64,000 nucleotides of DNA, taken from Apostichopus japonicus. Taxonomy: Eukaryota; Echinodermata; Holothuroidea; Aspidochirotida; Stichopodidae. The notes beneath the pieces are model-generated. The model had not been told where the DNA came from, did not search any database, and saw only the letters and a list, made by a program, of their open reading frames with translations. The DNA lies in contig NC_092580.1 of the NCBI RefSeq assembly GCF_037975245.1, positions 20,944,501 to 21,008,500 on the forward strand, read 5' to 3'. A program made the position numbers and the translations under genes. Numbering within the stretch: position 1 is the stretch's first letter; each line of letters starts with the position of its first letter. Shown piece by piece: positions 1 through 12,400 of the stretch.

Positions 1-346
1 TTTGTATCTAAGGTGTGGTCACCAATTTTGAGCAAAACGTGGAAGTTCAATCATTAACTGATGGCACCCAAGTACTCTAATAAATTGAGATTCATTTTCA
101 AAATCTATGTTTTGTAATTGGTCACTCTTATTTACAGTACAAAGTAACATTAATTCAAGTATAAAGCAATCTTGATCCTTGCATTAAAATCCTACCCAGT
201 TATCATCTATTTCATGTACTGTGATGTGTCCTACTTGAGCACCTTTAAAGTTGTGAACGTTAGGTTTGAAGCCGTGCCTGTCATTTCTGTATGAAACTGT
301 TTGAGAGAGTTGCAACTTGCATTAAATTGTGGCTGTTTCTTTGCAG
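1..346 (+). other. GRIPAP1: GRIPAP1 intron (window edge)
   Basis: AT-rich intronic sequence ending in the T-rich acceptor tract of exon 1. No coding or repeat signal was seen. The upstream exon lies outside the window. Confidence 0.7.
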
Positions 347-494
347 CTATGCACGACAAATGAACTACTTGAGAAACAGTTGACGTCGAGGAGTGCGGGG
401 GACTCCCCCGACGGTGGACGAGAGGCCTCCAAACAAGAGGATGAGACCAGACAACTGCAGGCCATGAACGCAGCATTACAGAAAAATCTGACCA
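347..494 (+). CDS. GRIPAP1: GRIPAP1 exon 1 of window
   Basis: The acceptor is a T-rich tract ending TTTGCAG and the donor is ACCA|GTACGT. The exon enters in phase 0 and leaves in phase 1. It encodes LCTTNELLEKQL, a Ser/Gly/Asp linker, then LQAMNAALQKNL, which matches the vertebrate block around LQAENTALQKN. Earlier exons are off the window. Confidence 0.88.
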
Positions 495-3400
495 GTACGT
501 AGTAGATCAATACAGAATGTGTTAAAAATTAAAATGCAAAATATTATACATTACCACAACACAGTGCAGGTTTTCTCTGATTTGTTTAAATTCTCCTTAA
601 TTTAAAATGTCAATAATGCGTTGAACTTTTAGTGACTCCTCCTTCGAGAATGGATTTGCACTTTTCATGAATTGGCAGCAAGGTCATGCCTCATGCCATC
701 CAAATACAAGAAACACAAAAAAAGACAGATATGGTCAATGGTATATGGTCAATTATTTTGCCTTACTGTCACAGTAGATGTTTAAAATGCCTCAAATATG
801 TGCAAAGATTTTCGACACAAATGCCAACACTAAAGCCTACAATATATTCAACGCAGATGGTACATAGCGTTGGCCTAGCATACTCTTTTGTTTAAAACTC
901 GCCACCGAAATTTCTGTACTGTTTGTGAAGTAGGTATTAACAAAACACCAGCATAATGCACCATTTTTTGGTACCAATGAGATACTTCATAGTAATCGAA
1001 TGGAATAGTTTAATAGTCAATAGTCACCATATTAGCTGAAATGTTGGTAATTTTGAATATGGAAATGCCCATACAAAGAGGACCTTACAAAATTTTTTAA
1101 AATACTGAGTTGAAAAGATGGTTAAAAACAGGATTAAATTGATTCATTTTGTTTTGCTCTTTTTTGTGCAGGTACTCAAGATCAGTTCCAAACTGAAATA
1201 TTAGACTTACAACAGAAAATAAAGTGAGTCTCTTGAAAGCAAATATTTAAGTCTTATGATAAAATCTCATATATATTTTTCACATCTCTCATATCTGATT
1301 CCTGTTTTGATGGGATCTAAATTAACTAATGCCAATTAGTCTTATTCAAGTTCACGGTACATTTACATTGAAGTCTTCAAAGTGCCGTACTTGACTATCC
1401 AGCGCCTTTAAGGAATCTGAAAATGTAATCTGCAGCTTTTTTTGCGGGCAATTTGGCACCAGAAATTATAATTTTATGCAAACATTTCAAAGGATTTGTA
1501 AATGAAACTACAAAACATTACATTAACCATGACATGGACCGTTATAGTTTGATTATATACACAGTTCAGAAATAGCAAAATCTCACTTGACATTGTCGGT
1601 CAAAATAGTAACAGAAAAAGAAAAAAAGCCACTGGAACATGTAGCTGTCATTAATCTTTCTACAGTTACCTCACACAAGAAAACTCCAACCTCAAAGACC
1701 AATGTTCCAAACTGCTTGGAGACAGACCACCACCGACGGGGGCAGCGGGGGACGGGAACACCGTGGAGGAGGACACTCAGACACCCCTGGAGAAAGGTAT
1801 GAAATAAAGTCATGCCGACTGGAAAATCAAATATTTATTTTATTTGAAAACCTGAGTTTACCATCCTAGCAGGACCTTTTGTGAAGAGAGTCATTGTATA
1901 GGTACCTACATATACAGGCTTGTTTAGCATAGCAACAGCTTGTTAGCAAACAAAATAGGTTGCTAAACAACCTGCATTTCATGTTTATCGTGATATTTTA
2001 TGATTAACGATTCATAGCAATAGATTTTCAAACAATTATGTGCTACAGTTAAGGTACATCAGTGGGTGTCAAGATGCTGATGACATCAAAATCATATACT
2101 GGATGCTGTACTTCTATCAATAGAAAGAATTATAGGCGACTACTTTTGGTTCCATTGTCAGTTTCATTTGCTGATTTCAAACATTACAGTCATCTTAAAT
2201 GTACTCTGTTATTATATTTATTTCAACACAAATGTAAAATAGCCAATAAAATAAAAATTGCATAATCATGAACTTGCTAAGCATGTTTCATAAGGATAAT
2301 CATATCTGAATCTGATATTAGATGTCAACGAGACACCAGTCAAAGATAGATTTAGTTACATTGTTTCCTTGAAATATAGCATTCAGTTAAAAGAGATTCG
2401 ATAATTAATCTTGTATTAGTTTATTTGATCATTAGAGCTTTATTTGTGGGATGCCTTTAATAGATTAACTTTTGCAACTAATAATAGTAAATGCTAAATA
2501 GTACCTACTTTACGAATAGATGGAGAAATTTTAGCTTTCAAAAATAGCTGGAAGAATATCTGTATGCTCGTGAAAATGGAAATAAATTTCATAAGACAAT
2601 TGACAGGCTTGTCATATAGAAAGTATTTTACATGTTTCTTTCATTTAAAGTAACATGGGTTTGTCACTCAATAAGAAATCTAAAGTTTTCCCCATCTGAA
2701 ATGGTCTTTCAAATGGTACGCAGTTCCAAAATGAGCTACAACTAAATTGGATAACCATCTGGCATGAAGTGTATGAAGTTATAAGCCATTCTGCTACTCC
2801 AACATTTACATGTCGTTGCTTATGGCTGTAGAATAAATGCTATCCCGGTCAATATATTATCAGCTATCTCTTAACCATTCAGTTTTTAGTAATATTTGTA
2901 TAGTAAGGAGGTATTTCCTGACTGGGGGGGGGAGGTGCTGGAATGTCTAAACTATCAAATAAACAGCATGATGAGTGAAGTGTCATCTCTGTGGCTATTA
3001 TCATTATTATCCTTTCTTGTTACTTTAAATTATTAGTCTTTTGCCCAATTTTTCTTTGAAAATGTGAATCCAAAATGGTGCTCTTAATGTGAGTGTGTTT
3101 TCTTTTCATATCAGTTTCATGCGCTCAATGTCTTAATGTCGCCCATTTTTGATTTAATTTTGCTATTGTACAGTATTAATCAGTGTGGACACTTTTATGG
3201 AGCACAATTCTCTCACACATTTTTTACCATTCTAAATCTAAACTGTTTTTTTGAAAGCCAATAACGTCATTTAATCATTATGTTTTGATCTTTTATAAAG
3301 AATTAAACATTGTTAGATACTCTCACATCCCCCCCCCCCTCCCTCGCATTACTCAGTAATTAATAGATTGATCAAATAATGGAGTAAATGTCAATTCTGC

Positions 3401-6400
3401 ACTGATTGTTTTCAGCAAGTTTTGATCATTCAGTCACTGCTCTATTACACAAAACCCTCCATTCCAATTGTCAGTCACTACCAATTTTTTTGCTTTTTTG
3501 TGGATTCATTTCAGCCGTGGTGGTGAACGTTTACCTGATTATTCCACTTTTTGTGCCATTGACTGTGTGTTCAGACCATAATCCATTGTTCTTCATCCAG
3601 ACCAAATTAAATTTCCATCTGAGTTGTGATAAACTGAAGAACGTGGTAATATGTAATGCAAAAACAGTCCTTCAGGTTCATCCTCAATATTGTCCCAACC
3701 AACAAAACGATAACACCAAGATATAGTCAGATATATTCCACAAATGTTGCTTTTCTTTTCGAAAGTACCAATACTTTCATCAGGAAGTTTCTCTTGGCAC
3801 TTTAGCAAGCGTCCTTAAGTCTGTTAGTTACCCCTCGTCGTCAGTGTGGAGGTTATCCACCCCTCCCCAAGTCCCACCCCACTCCAGCCTTTTGTCACGT
3901 AAGCTGATCGGTGGTGTTGAGACTCTGGGAAATATGAAATGTACTAATGATTGTCTATTCTCTCCTCATTCTCCTCTGTGCATGCATAGCTGTACATCAT
4001 TCTATTCATGTTCATTTTTTTGTTTTCTTGTTTTGCTGTGTCTGTGTCATCGTGCTCATGTCGTTTCCAGAGGTGCATGACATTTTAAGTTACGAGTGGG
4101 ATAGCTTTATCGAAGACGTCAGGGTTGCGTCAGTCACTAGTGACTTTGAAGATGATCTTGACGACACGAGTAGCGTACCACAAGGTTTGTACTCACCACC
4201 GGCTACTAATCAATATGACCTCACAGATTAAATTGGCTTACTCCTTACAGACCTCCCAGCGAAAACTTTAAAACCTTGAATAAACCTTTATTTAAAAAAC
4301 GGCTCTTTTTTTTTTAAAACAATACTCTTCACAAACCTTTAAAAACTGTATTTTCATTTTAAGTTAAGAAGAAGGATTTTAAAGATTTAGTTTAGAGTAG
4401 AAATATTGTATTCAGTCATGCTAACCATTGGCCATGAAGTTTTTGTGGACAGCCAGGCATGATTCATGCAGTGATACAAAACAGACTCACAAACAACAAT
4501 TAATGTAAGTAATGTATTTTAAATAAGGGCCACAGATGATGTAAACATGGGCATAGAATGTTACAAATAAACTTCATTTTGGACCTTTGAAAACCTTTAT
4601 TTTCATGTTTGAAGGCTTAAAAACCTTTATTTCTACATTTACAACCATTAAAAAACCTTTATTTTCATGTTTGAAGCCTTTTAAAAACCTTTATTTCTTA
4701 ATTTACAACCTTTACAAAAACCTTTATTATGTTGAAGATCCACTGGAAGGTCTGTCCTTACCTTAACCCTCTTTGCCAGGTTTATAAATGTGTGTCATGG
4801 GGTGAGAAGAGAGAGGGGGGGGGGGTGATTTCCAGTAATAATATTCATGTCTTTAACATAAACATCAAAAAATTCCCACTCCCCAGCACCACACACACTC
4901 ACAAAAAAAAAAATGTTTTAAGGAAATTTCCAGTCAAAAGACTGACCTCTGGGATAGAACCACTACCCTTCTTGCCAGAATATTTCTCCGAAATTGCCAT
5001 TTGATTTTGATGGAAAAATAAATGAATAAATATATAATTCAAAATGAATAATAGCACTGCTAGTGAAGAGGACCAACCATGATATATTTCCTTGTTAGTT
5101 GTATACTCTTACCCATTCATATCCATTGCATCATAATCAACAACACAGAAAGTAAGAATTTCCCTGGTGTACAAAAGCATCTTTACTTCAGATGAAAATT
5201 CAAAACATGGATAGATAACAAAAATGAAAACAATAAATTTTTTACAATCTAACTGAAAATGTTTCTTTTATGGGAGCCATAGAGATGTTAATACTCGCAA
5301 TACATTTGCACAGTTTGTTTATTGTCACACTTGTGATTTAACAATCGTTTCTGATGTGATGCAAGGTTAAGGTAAGGACTTTCTTGTTGTCAAGCTATAT
5401 CCACTGATCTATATTTTAAAACTGGAGAAAGGGACTATTATTAAATTTATTGTGGATTATTACTGTAAATTTGAATAGGTATAAGCTTCAAAAATATGGT
5501 TTACCAAAAGACTCACAATTGAATTGAATAAATTTGGTTTATCCAAGTGGTTTTACTGCTTTTATTGATGTAAAACTATTTTCTCCAGTTATGTGCAAAT
5601 TAACCTTTTGCTTGACTGGGCTTCTGGTTACCCTGTGCAGAAAAGAAAATTACTTGAATAATGTGTTCCTTTGATCCAGTCATTAATATAGATCAGTGTT
5701 ATCATGTGTTGTTGTTTATTCAAGAGATTTTGTAAAATTTGCTTTTATTTTGTGTTCCTGTACTTTATTTGCTTTTATTGTGCTTATATTTTGGTGTGCT
5801 ACTTTAGTGTTGTAGAGAATCAGTTTTCACTGAGAGTGAATTGAAAATTAAACTTCTTTTTCTAAGCATTGATCCTTGTATATGTGTATCTAGTTTACAC
5901 TATTAGCAGTAATATGAGGTCTTGTTGTGGGAGGGTTCGGTATCTGAGGGAGGGGTGCTTCAGGTGTTGAAGCTCCTTAACAAGAAAAATTAAGCCAAGT
6001 AATTTAGTTAGAAGACTGCCCTACATTTGTGATAAAGTTAAGAAAAAGTACCCGTAAAGTGTTTCAAATGTTGATTCTGGACACTGGAGTATCTATTAAA
6101 AGACATCATTTTATTGCATTGTTTGTAATTGTTTGGGATTATTTTTGTTATGATTGTATATTTGTCTTTCTGAAAGTGTTTTCCCCAACTTTTAATTTCA
6201 GATCCAGTCACAGTTCTTCAAGGCCATGCAAAACAATTGAAGACCAGATTAAGCGGAGCCCTGCTCAGAAATGTCGGAAACCTCGCCAAATTAGTCAACA
6301 AAGGTGTGTTAAAATGTGATATAATCTCTGAAACTTGAATTGGCATTAAATTGTTGTTTTACTTGATCTTTGGAGGTACTGTGGTAATATTTAGTTTGAT

Positions 6401-9400
6401 AGGGTGTTGTAAATTTAAAGGTACTTTACAGCAAAGCCAACAGAAGCCTCTTGATGGTATCAAAGTTTAGTCAATGATGACATTGGTCGATACAACTGAG
6501 CCCTGTGAACTTGTTTAGATATTCTCCAAAATTTGTGAAACTAGTGCTTAATGTTTATGTTTGGTGTTTTACTCAGTGTGTCAACTATTTCATATTTAGC
6601 AATTTATTAACCTATGTTGTTTTGTAACAAACTCTATGTTGGACAAATTCCAGAGTGTTCATCAAACATTTCTTTGGAGAACATTCACTCAGAATTAGTG
6701 ATTTCAATTCTATTAATACTTTAAGCAATTTATTACCTATGTTATGACTTGACCATCAATGTTGTCATCATGTTTATCTGTTTTTTTCCCCCCTCTTCAA
6801 CAGAAGAGGAATTGTCCAAAGAAGATAACATGGATGGAACAAGTAAAGTGAGTAACATTTTCTGTCATCTGATTTGGAATGTTTTCTGACAGATATAAGA
6901 AACAGTTTTAGAGAATTGCTGTATTTTACAAGCGTGAAGAAAGACTGATATCAGATATCAGCCTTCTCAAACCTACTCCTATCCCACTTATCTTCTCTAT
7001 CCTGTTTAATTATTTGCTGGTCTACTCTTTTCCATTAAGAAAGCTAGTCTAGTCTTTATACCAAATCTACTTGTACCCGGGTCTAGTCTAGTCAAGCTGA
7101 CTAGCCCTGTTTGTAACATTTCACTTCAGTTTGCTGAACCTTACAGGACTATGCTAGTCTAGTCTCCACTATTGATAAAATACCAAAATTAATGTTCTAA
7201 AACCGACCGAGTATCGTGAGGCTGAAGTCATCACAAAGACATAAATTAGGTAAATGGCTTATTGTTACATTTCATTCTACTTCAATTTACAAGAGACACT
7301 TTTTACCAGAAGTATCACAAAGCATTTATCTAAAAGACATAGATTCAACAAAGACTGATGTTTCACCTCCTTTATGACTTTCTAAAGTTATTTGGAATCG
7401 ATGTTAGGGACAGATTTTCTTTAAAGCTGAGGGGAAGGGAGGTATGGCTGAGGGACTTTTCAGGGATCAGAAGTCAAATTTAATGGCTGGCTTCAAGAGA
7501 ACACACAAAATGAGAGTTCATTTGATATCCTCTAACCAAATGGGTTTTTACTCTTACAGACCTCAAGTAGTGTGATTTCACAGAGCAAGGAGATAACAGG
7601 TAGGAAGAAGTTGTGTTGATTGTGTTTGTATGTTTGTATGTATTCGTGTGTATTGAGTTGTTTGTACCTGTGAATTGTACTTAGTAAAAGTCTGTTGGTA
7701 AAGACGGTTACAACAGCACCCATCATTACAAGTTTTAACACAGAACTGGTGTTTTATGAAATAGCATAAAAAGTGTAACAAATTACACAGTGGGTCATTA
7801 TTAATGAGGCATATTTTGAATGCATTTAACATAGGCCTGTTCGTGTGAGCACATTGACACCAACATTAATAACCAAGAGCTACACTGCTCAAATTCATCC
7901 ATTCGTTCCATTGATATTCCTAGAGTTTACTTGAATGAATGAATGAATGAATGACTGGATGAATTAATGAATGAATGGACAACCACTATCTAGTGAACAA
8001 CGCAAGATGTGCATGACTGTGCTGAAACCAAAATATTAATAAAGTTAGAAGAAAAGTTACTTCATCTGTTCTAAGTGAAATCTATTTTGTTTTCTCAATT
8101 TCTAAGAATTGCTGCTAAAAGTGGACACTGAGAGGGAAGAAAAGAATCTCATCAAAGAACAAATGAAAGACACAGAGGTAAAAGAATAATTTATTAAACA
8201 AATATTTCAAAAGTTTTGTGACATTTCTTCAAAGATGAAAAATATTAATGGCTTGAAGAGGCTCCGACCCTGTTAACCTCAGGAGTACAATTGGTCTGCT
8301 GTCACAAGCTGAGTTAGCACATGGATGGCATTCTCTACTAGCCATTTGTTCTTTGGTAGGTGTCGGGAGATGGGTGGGCAGATGGGTGGGAGAGGGATGT
8401 GGGAGAGTGGTGGGAGAGAGACAGTGGGTCAAAAGGATTTGCTATTCTGTATAGGCTGGTTATACCTGCTGGTGTGCCTTATAATAGAGGTTTATACCAA
8501 CTGGAATTTAAGAGACATCTAGAGCAACAGAAAACAGATCAGAACTTTTCAAACATTCAGTGTCAATTTTTTTCATCAATAGTGTAGTTATCATATTTTA
8601 CATATGAAACCAGTATCATTGAAAACTTGAGAATATAACTGACAAGATGCTACATATTCCATATTTCATATTTCAGGTATAGTTATGAAAACCCCCAAAA
8701 TATTTCCACACTCGGTACAGAGGTTGGACCCATTTAGTGTAACTAATCCTCCAGTGCTCATTGCATTCCTATTTAGCATGTTATCTCGACAAGGCTTTAT
8801 TTTTTATACAAATTTAAAAAAGAGTCCAGATAGATTGTCTTTCCTTATACCGGGACTATGCTTGGTCAAAGCTAGGTATGTATGTATGCACTGAACAGAC
8901 TGTGTCTCACTGAGAAACTCCAGTGTTGTATGCTTTACACATGTGCTACAGTAAAACAAGGGTGGCGTTTAAGCTCATAGATGTGAGAAATGCTGTATGG
9001 GTTATTAACCCCCTTACATTAATTTCATCATTCTGTTTCTTATATATTTTGTTTTGAAATCATCTCGCAACATAAGTTGAAAGAAACATGGATAAAATGG
9101 ACAATGGCTTCATGTTCACATACTTTAACAATTTGTATTAATCTGACATGTCTTTCTGTTTTCGGCAGCAACTTTACAAAAATGAAATAGCAAGCTTAAA
9201 AGACGAAATTGAAAAGGTGAGCTTACTTGGACATAAATTATCTTCATAATCGTGATAGAGAGAGTAAACTTTTCCAAGAGTTCAAATAGTCTCGCAAACG
9301 ATATCCAGTCAATTGTTGACGTCTTCATTTCACTAGAATATTTTCCAAATCATCACATCAATAATTATTCAAATACAAGGTCCTAAGTTAGAATAAATTT

Positions 9401-12400
9401 TGGACCGAAATTAACATGCCAAACTGTTTCTTTAATTACATTTTTTGCCATAAAATGTGTTGTCCTTTACTGTTAACACATTGGTTTGTTTAGGGAAAAA
9501 AACTCTGATTGAGTACAGTTTTAAATTATCATTTTAATTGTTCATAAAGAGAAAGGTCAGAAGTTTCTAGATATGAGGAATTTATTAGCTGTGACCAATG
9601 TCTGCATAGTAAAGCATGTGAATTGTGCTGCTCAAATTTAATTAATAAATATCATGTTTTCTGTACAAGAATAATCAGTTTTAGGATGTCTTGTATACTG
9701 ACTTTTTATTTTATATCTTCTTTCTTATCTTCTTTAAAGCTGACAGATAAAGTCAAGAAGAAACAGGAGAGGTTTGTTGTAGATAAAATTAAGAAAATAA
9801 AGATCTTCCTCCTCCTTCACTAAGAAGCAATTGTATCATTGATGTGGAGAAGGTGGGTAACCTCCAGCGTAAACATTGCGCAAGATGTATCTATCATCTT
9901 TGCAATGAAAAAGTGTATGAGGTTGTATCCAGGTTAATGCTTTAAAAAATACAAACCAGCACTTCATGAGAACATGTATCCACTCATGTGTAACCCTAAA
10001 AGTTACCCCACCACTTAAAACATTTTAAAAGGTTATGAATATCTTTTAGTCTTCTGCAGATTCAATTTTGCTTGGACTGGCCAAACTATTTGTATTTATG
10101 TAACACAAGAGAGAAAAAAAGAAGCAAGATGGGATATTAAAATGTATATATTATCATGGAAGGTTGAAGATTAACTATTTTCTGCAAGAGACACTGATAG
10201 AATTTTCTGGCAAGAAAGTTGAAGAGTTGAAGTTCTCTGTGAAACCTTTATAGAACAAGAAAACTTATTCCAAACAAAAATTGTGCTCCTTTTAGCGATG
10301 TCTTATTTTTCACAGTTGTAACCATCTTCTGAACCCTCAAATTGTAATTTGCATCTTGTTTAAATGCAGCATGATTTGTCCTGGGTAAAAACGGAGCTTT
10401 GACCAGTCAGAATGAGTCTGCCCATAGAGTTGCATGGATCGTAGCTGTTACTACATAAAGATCATATTCATATCGATCATAGTTATATGCACTGCACGTA
10501 CATAATATTCGACTAGAGCTGTCAGCCCCGGTGTTGTTCTTTTGTTTACACCTTCTGTTATGTTTTTGATTTTTCTATTCCTTTAATTTTGTTTTTTTGT
10601 TCGTTTGACTTTGGCTTCTTTTGATAATGATGATGTCATCAGCTTTGTCCAATTACAAAATGAAAAAGAGCGTCAGTATTCAGAGCACAGGTGAGTGATT
10701 TTCAACACAGATATGATTTATGTTATCAAAGATAAATTTCTTTAAATTCTTTCAGTTTGCACAAAAGAGCAGGAAAAGATAAATGTCCAAAAGAAGTTTT
10801 TCATAATAGAAGGCTGGATGTTTATAGATCTTTGCATGATCTTAAGCGCAGGAAAATTAAAATAACTTCAGTGTAATGATTTTGCTCTCAGCATGTTTCC
10901 TGATATTTAATGTTTTATTTATGATTAACGATTCTCATTTAATGTCATTGTATTGTTACATTTGTGCAATGCAAGTGCTGGGTGAATGTCTTAATAATGT
11001 ATTTCTGCATTGATGTTTTAATGTTTTTCTTTATATTTAATATATGATTAATTTAGCATTGTTTTAATTAATGTTTAGGCAGCAGGTAGATCAACTGGAA
11101 GAGGATAAAAACAGAGAAATAGAGGTGAGTTAATAGTTTTAAGATTAGTGAAAGAGAAACATTACTCAGAAATCATGCTAAATGTTGTATGGATATTAGA
11201 CGAACTTTCGTCCTGTCATTCCATAATAAAAAATTTTCGTAGCTAACAGAGATATTTTTGTGACCTGATGGAAATCTCCATCAATTTATCTGAAATTGTA
11301 TGCCTTTTTGATTGGTGTTCATCTCTATGCAGGGATTGTAGAAGGCCATTCTTGTTTTTCAAAGTCTTACTTTGCAGTTTTCAAGTAAATTGATCTTTTA
11401 AAGTCAATCGTATTTTCTCATTTGGCAAAAAAGCATCGCTGATGCTAGAAGTGGTTTAGAAGATTGAAGGAGATGCTTTGTATTTGTTTATATTGACACA
11501 AAGGGACTGAAAATAACAGTAACAGACTCTTACGAGAATATTCCAGAGCCCCAAGTTCATTTTGTAATGTTGCATATATTAATGTAATGGCAATTTGGGG
11601 TTTTAAGCAGCTTTGTAGAGTTTTTATTTTACCAAACCCACCCAATTTAATTACCCAACAGCTTATGTAAAAATCTTACGTAGAAAGCAATTGGAAAAAT
11701 TTCCAAACTTTTAACATTTACTTAAGTACTGGGATGACACCTGACCAGTCAAGCTCATTACTGCATTGTTATGAGAGTTGAGGATAGAATAGCAGAATAA
11801 ATTGTTTGTCAAAATCAATGAACAGAGCTGTTTTAATTGGAATCGGTTGAGGGCAGGACTTTTCAATCAGAAGTTTATTGAATCCTGTTTAATCAACATT
11901 TGTTTCATTTGTCCAAATTTCTATGAGCCTTGTGATAAGTAAGTTCAAAAGCTTTCTTTTAGATAAGCGATATTTGCTTATCATTCTTCGTCTCCCAAAT
12001 GTGTGTTGTGACGTTTGCTTTAAATTTCTTTCTTTCTTGCTCCAGAGTTTGAGAAGAGAGCAAAACAGGTTACATGGGGAACTGAATAAGATACGAGAGG
12101 TAAGTTTGACTTTGTTTAAAAATTTCCAGCTTTGGACATTTTACTCTTTGTATATGACCATGAAAGAATCCGTCTTTGTTTGAATGTTTTAATTCACCAT
12201 TGAACCTGATTATATGTTGTTTGTAGACAACTGATAACATGTGAAAGTTCTTGTTCAATGTGCCAATGTAGTGTCTCGTTTTACCATTTCTCCAGAACGC
12301 TCCCGTCGTAGAAGAAAAATATCAACAGAGAATTAAGGCGCTAGAAGAGCTCACCTCTGCAACTTCTGAGGAGGTAAACATTTACTGAATCCAAAAAGTA

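Noticed and set aside
3325-3342. Long C runs (also near 17209, 22943, 24818, 30124, 32779) as possible regulatory G-quadruplexes
   Set aside because: They are single homopolymer runs scattered through non-coding DNA on both strands, typical of this genome and not arranged as four G-tracts with loops.
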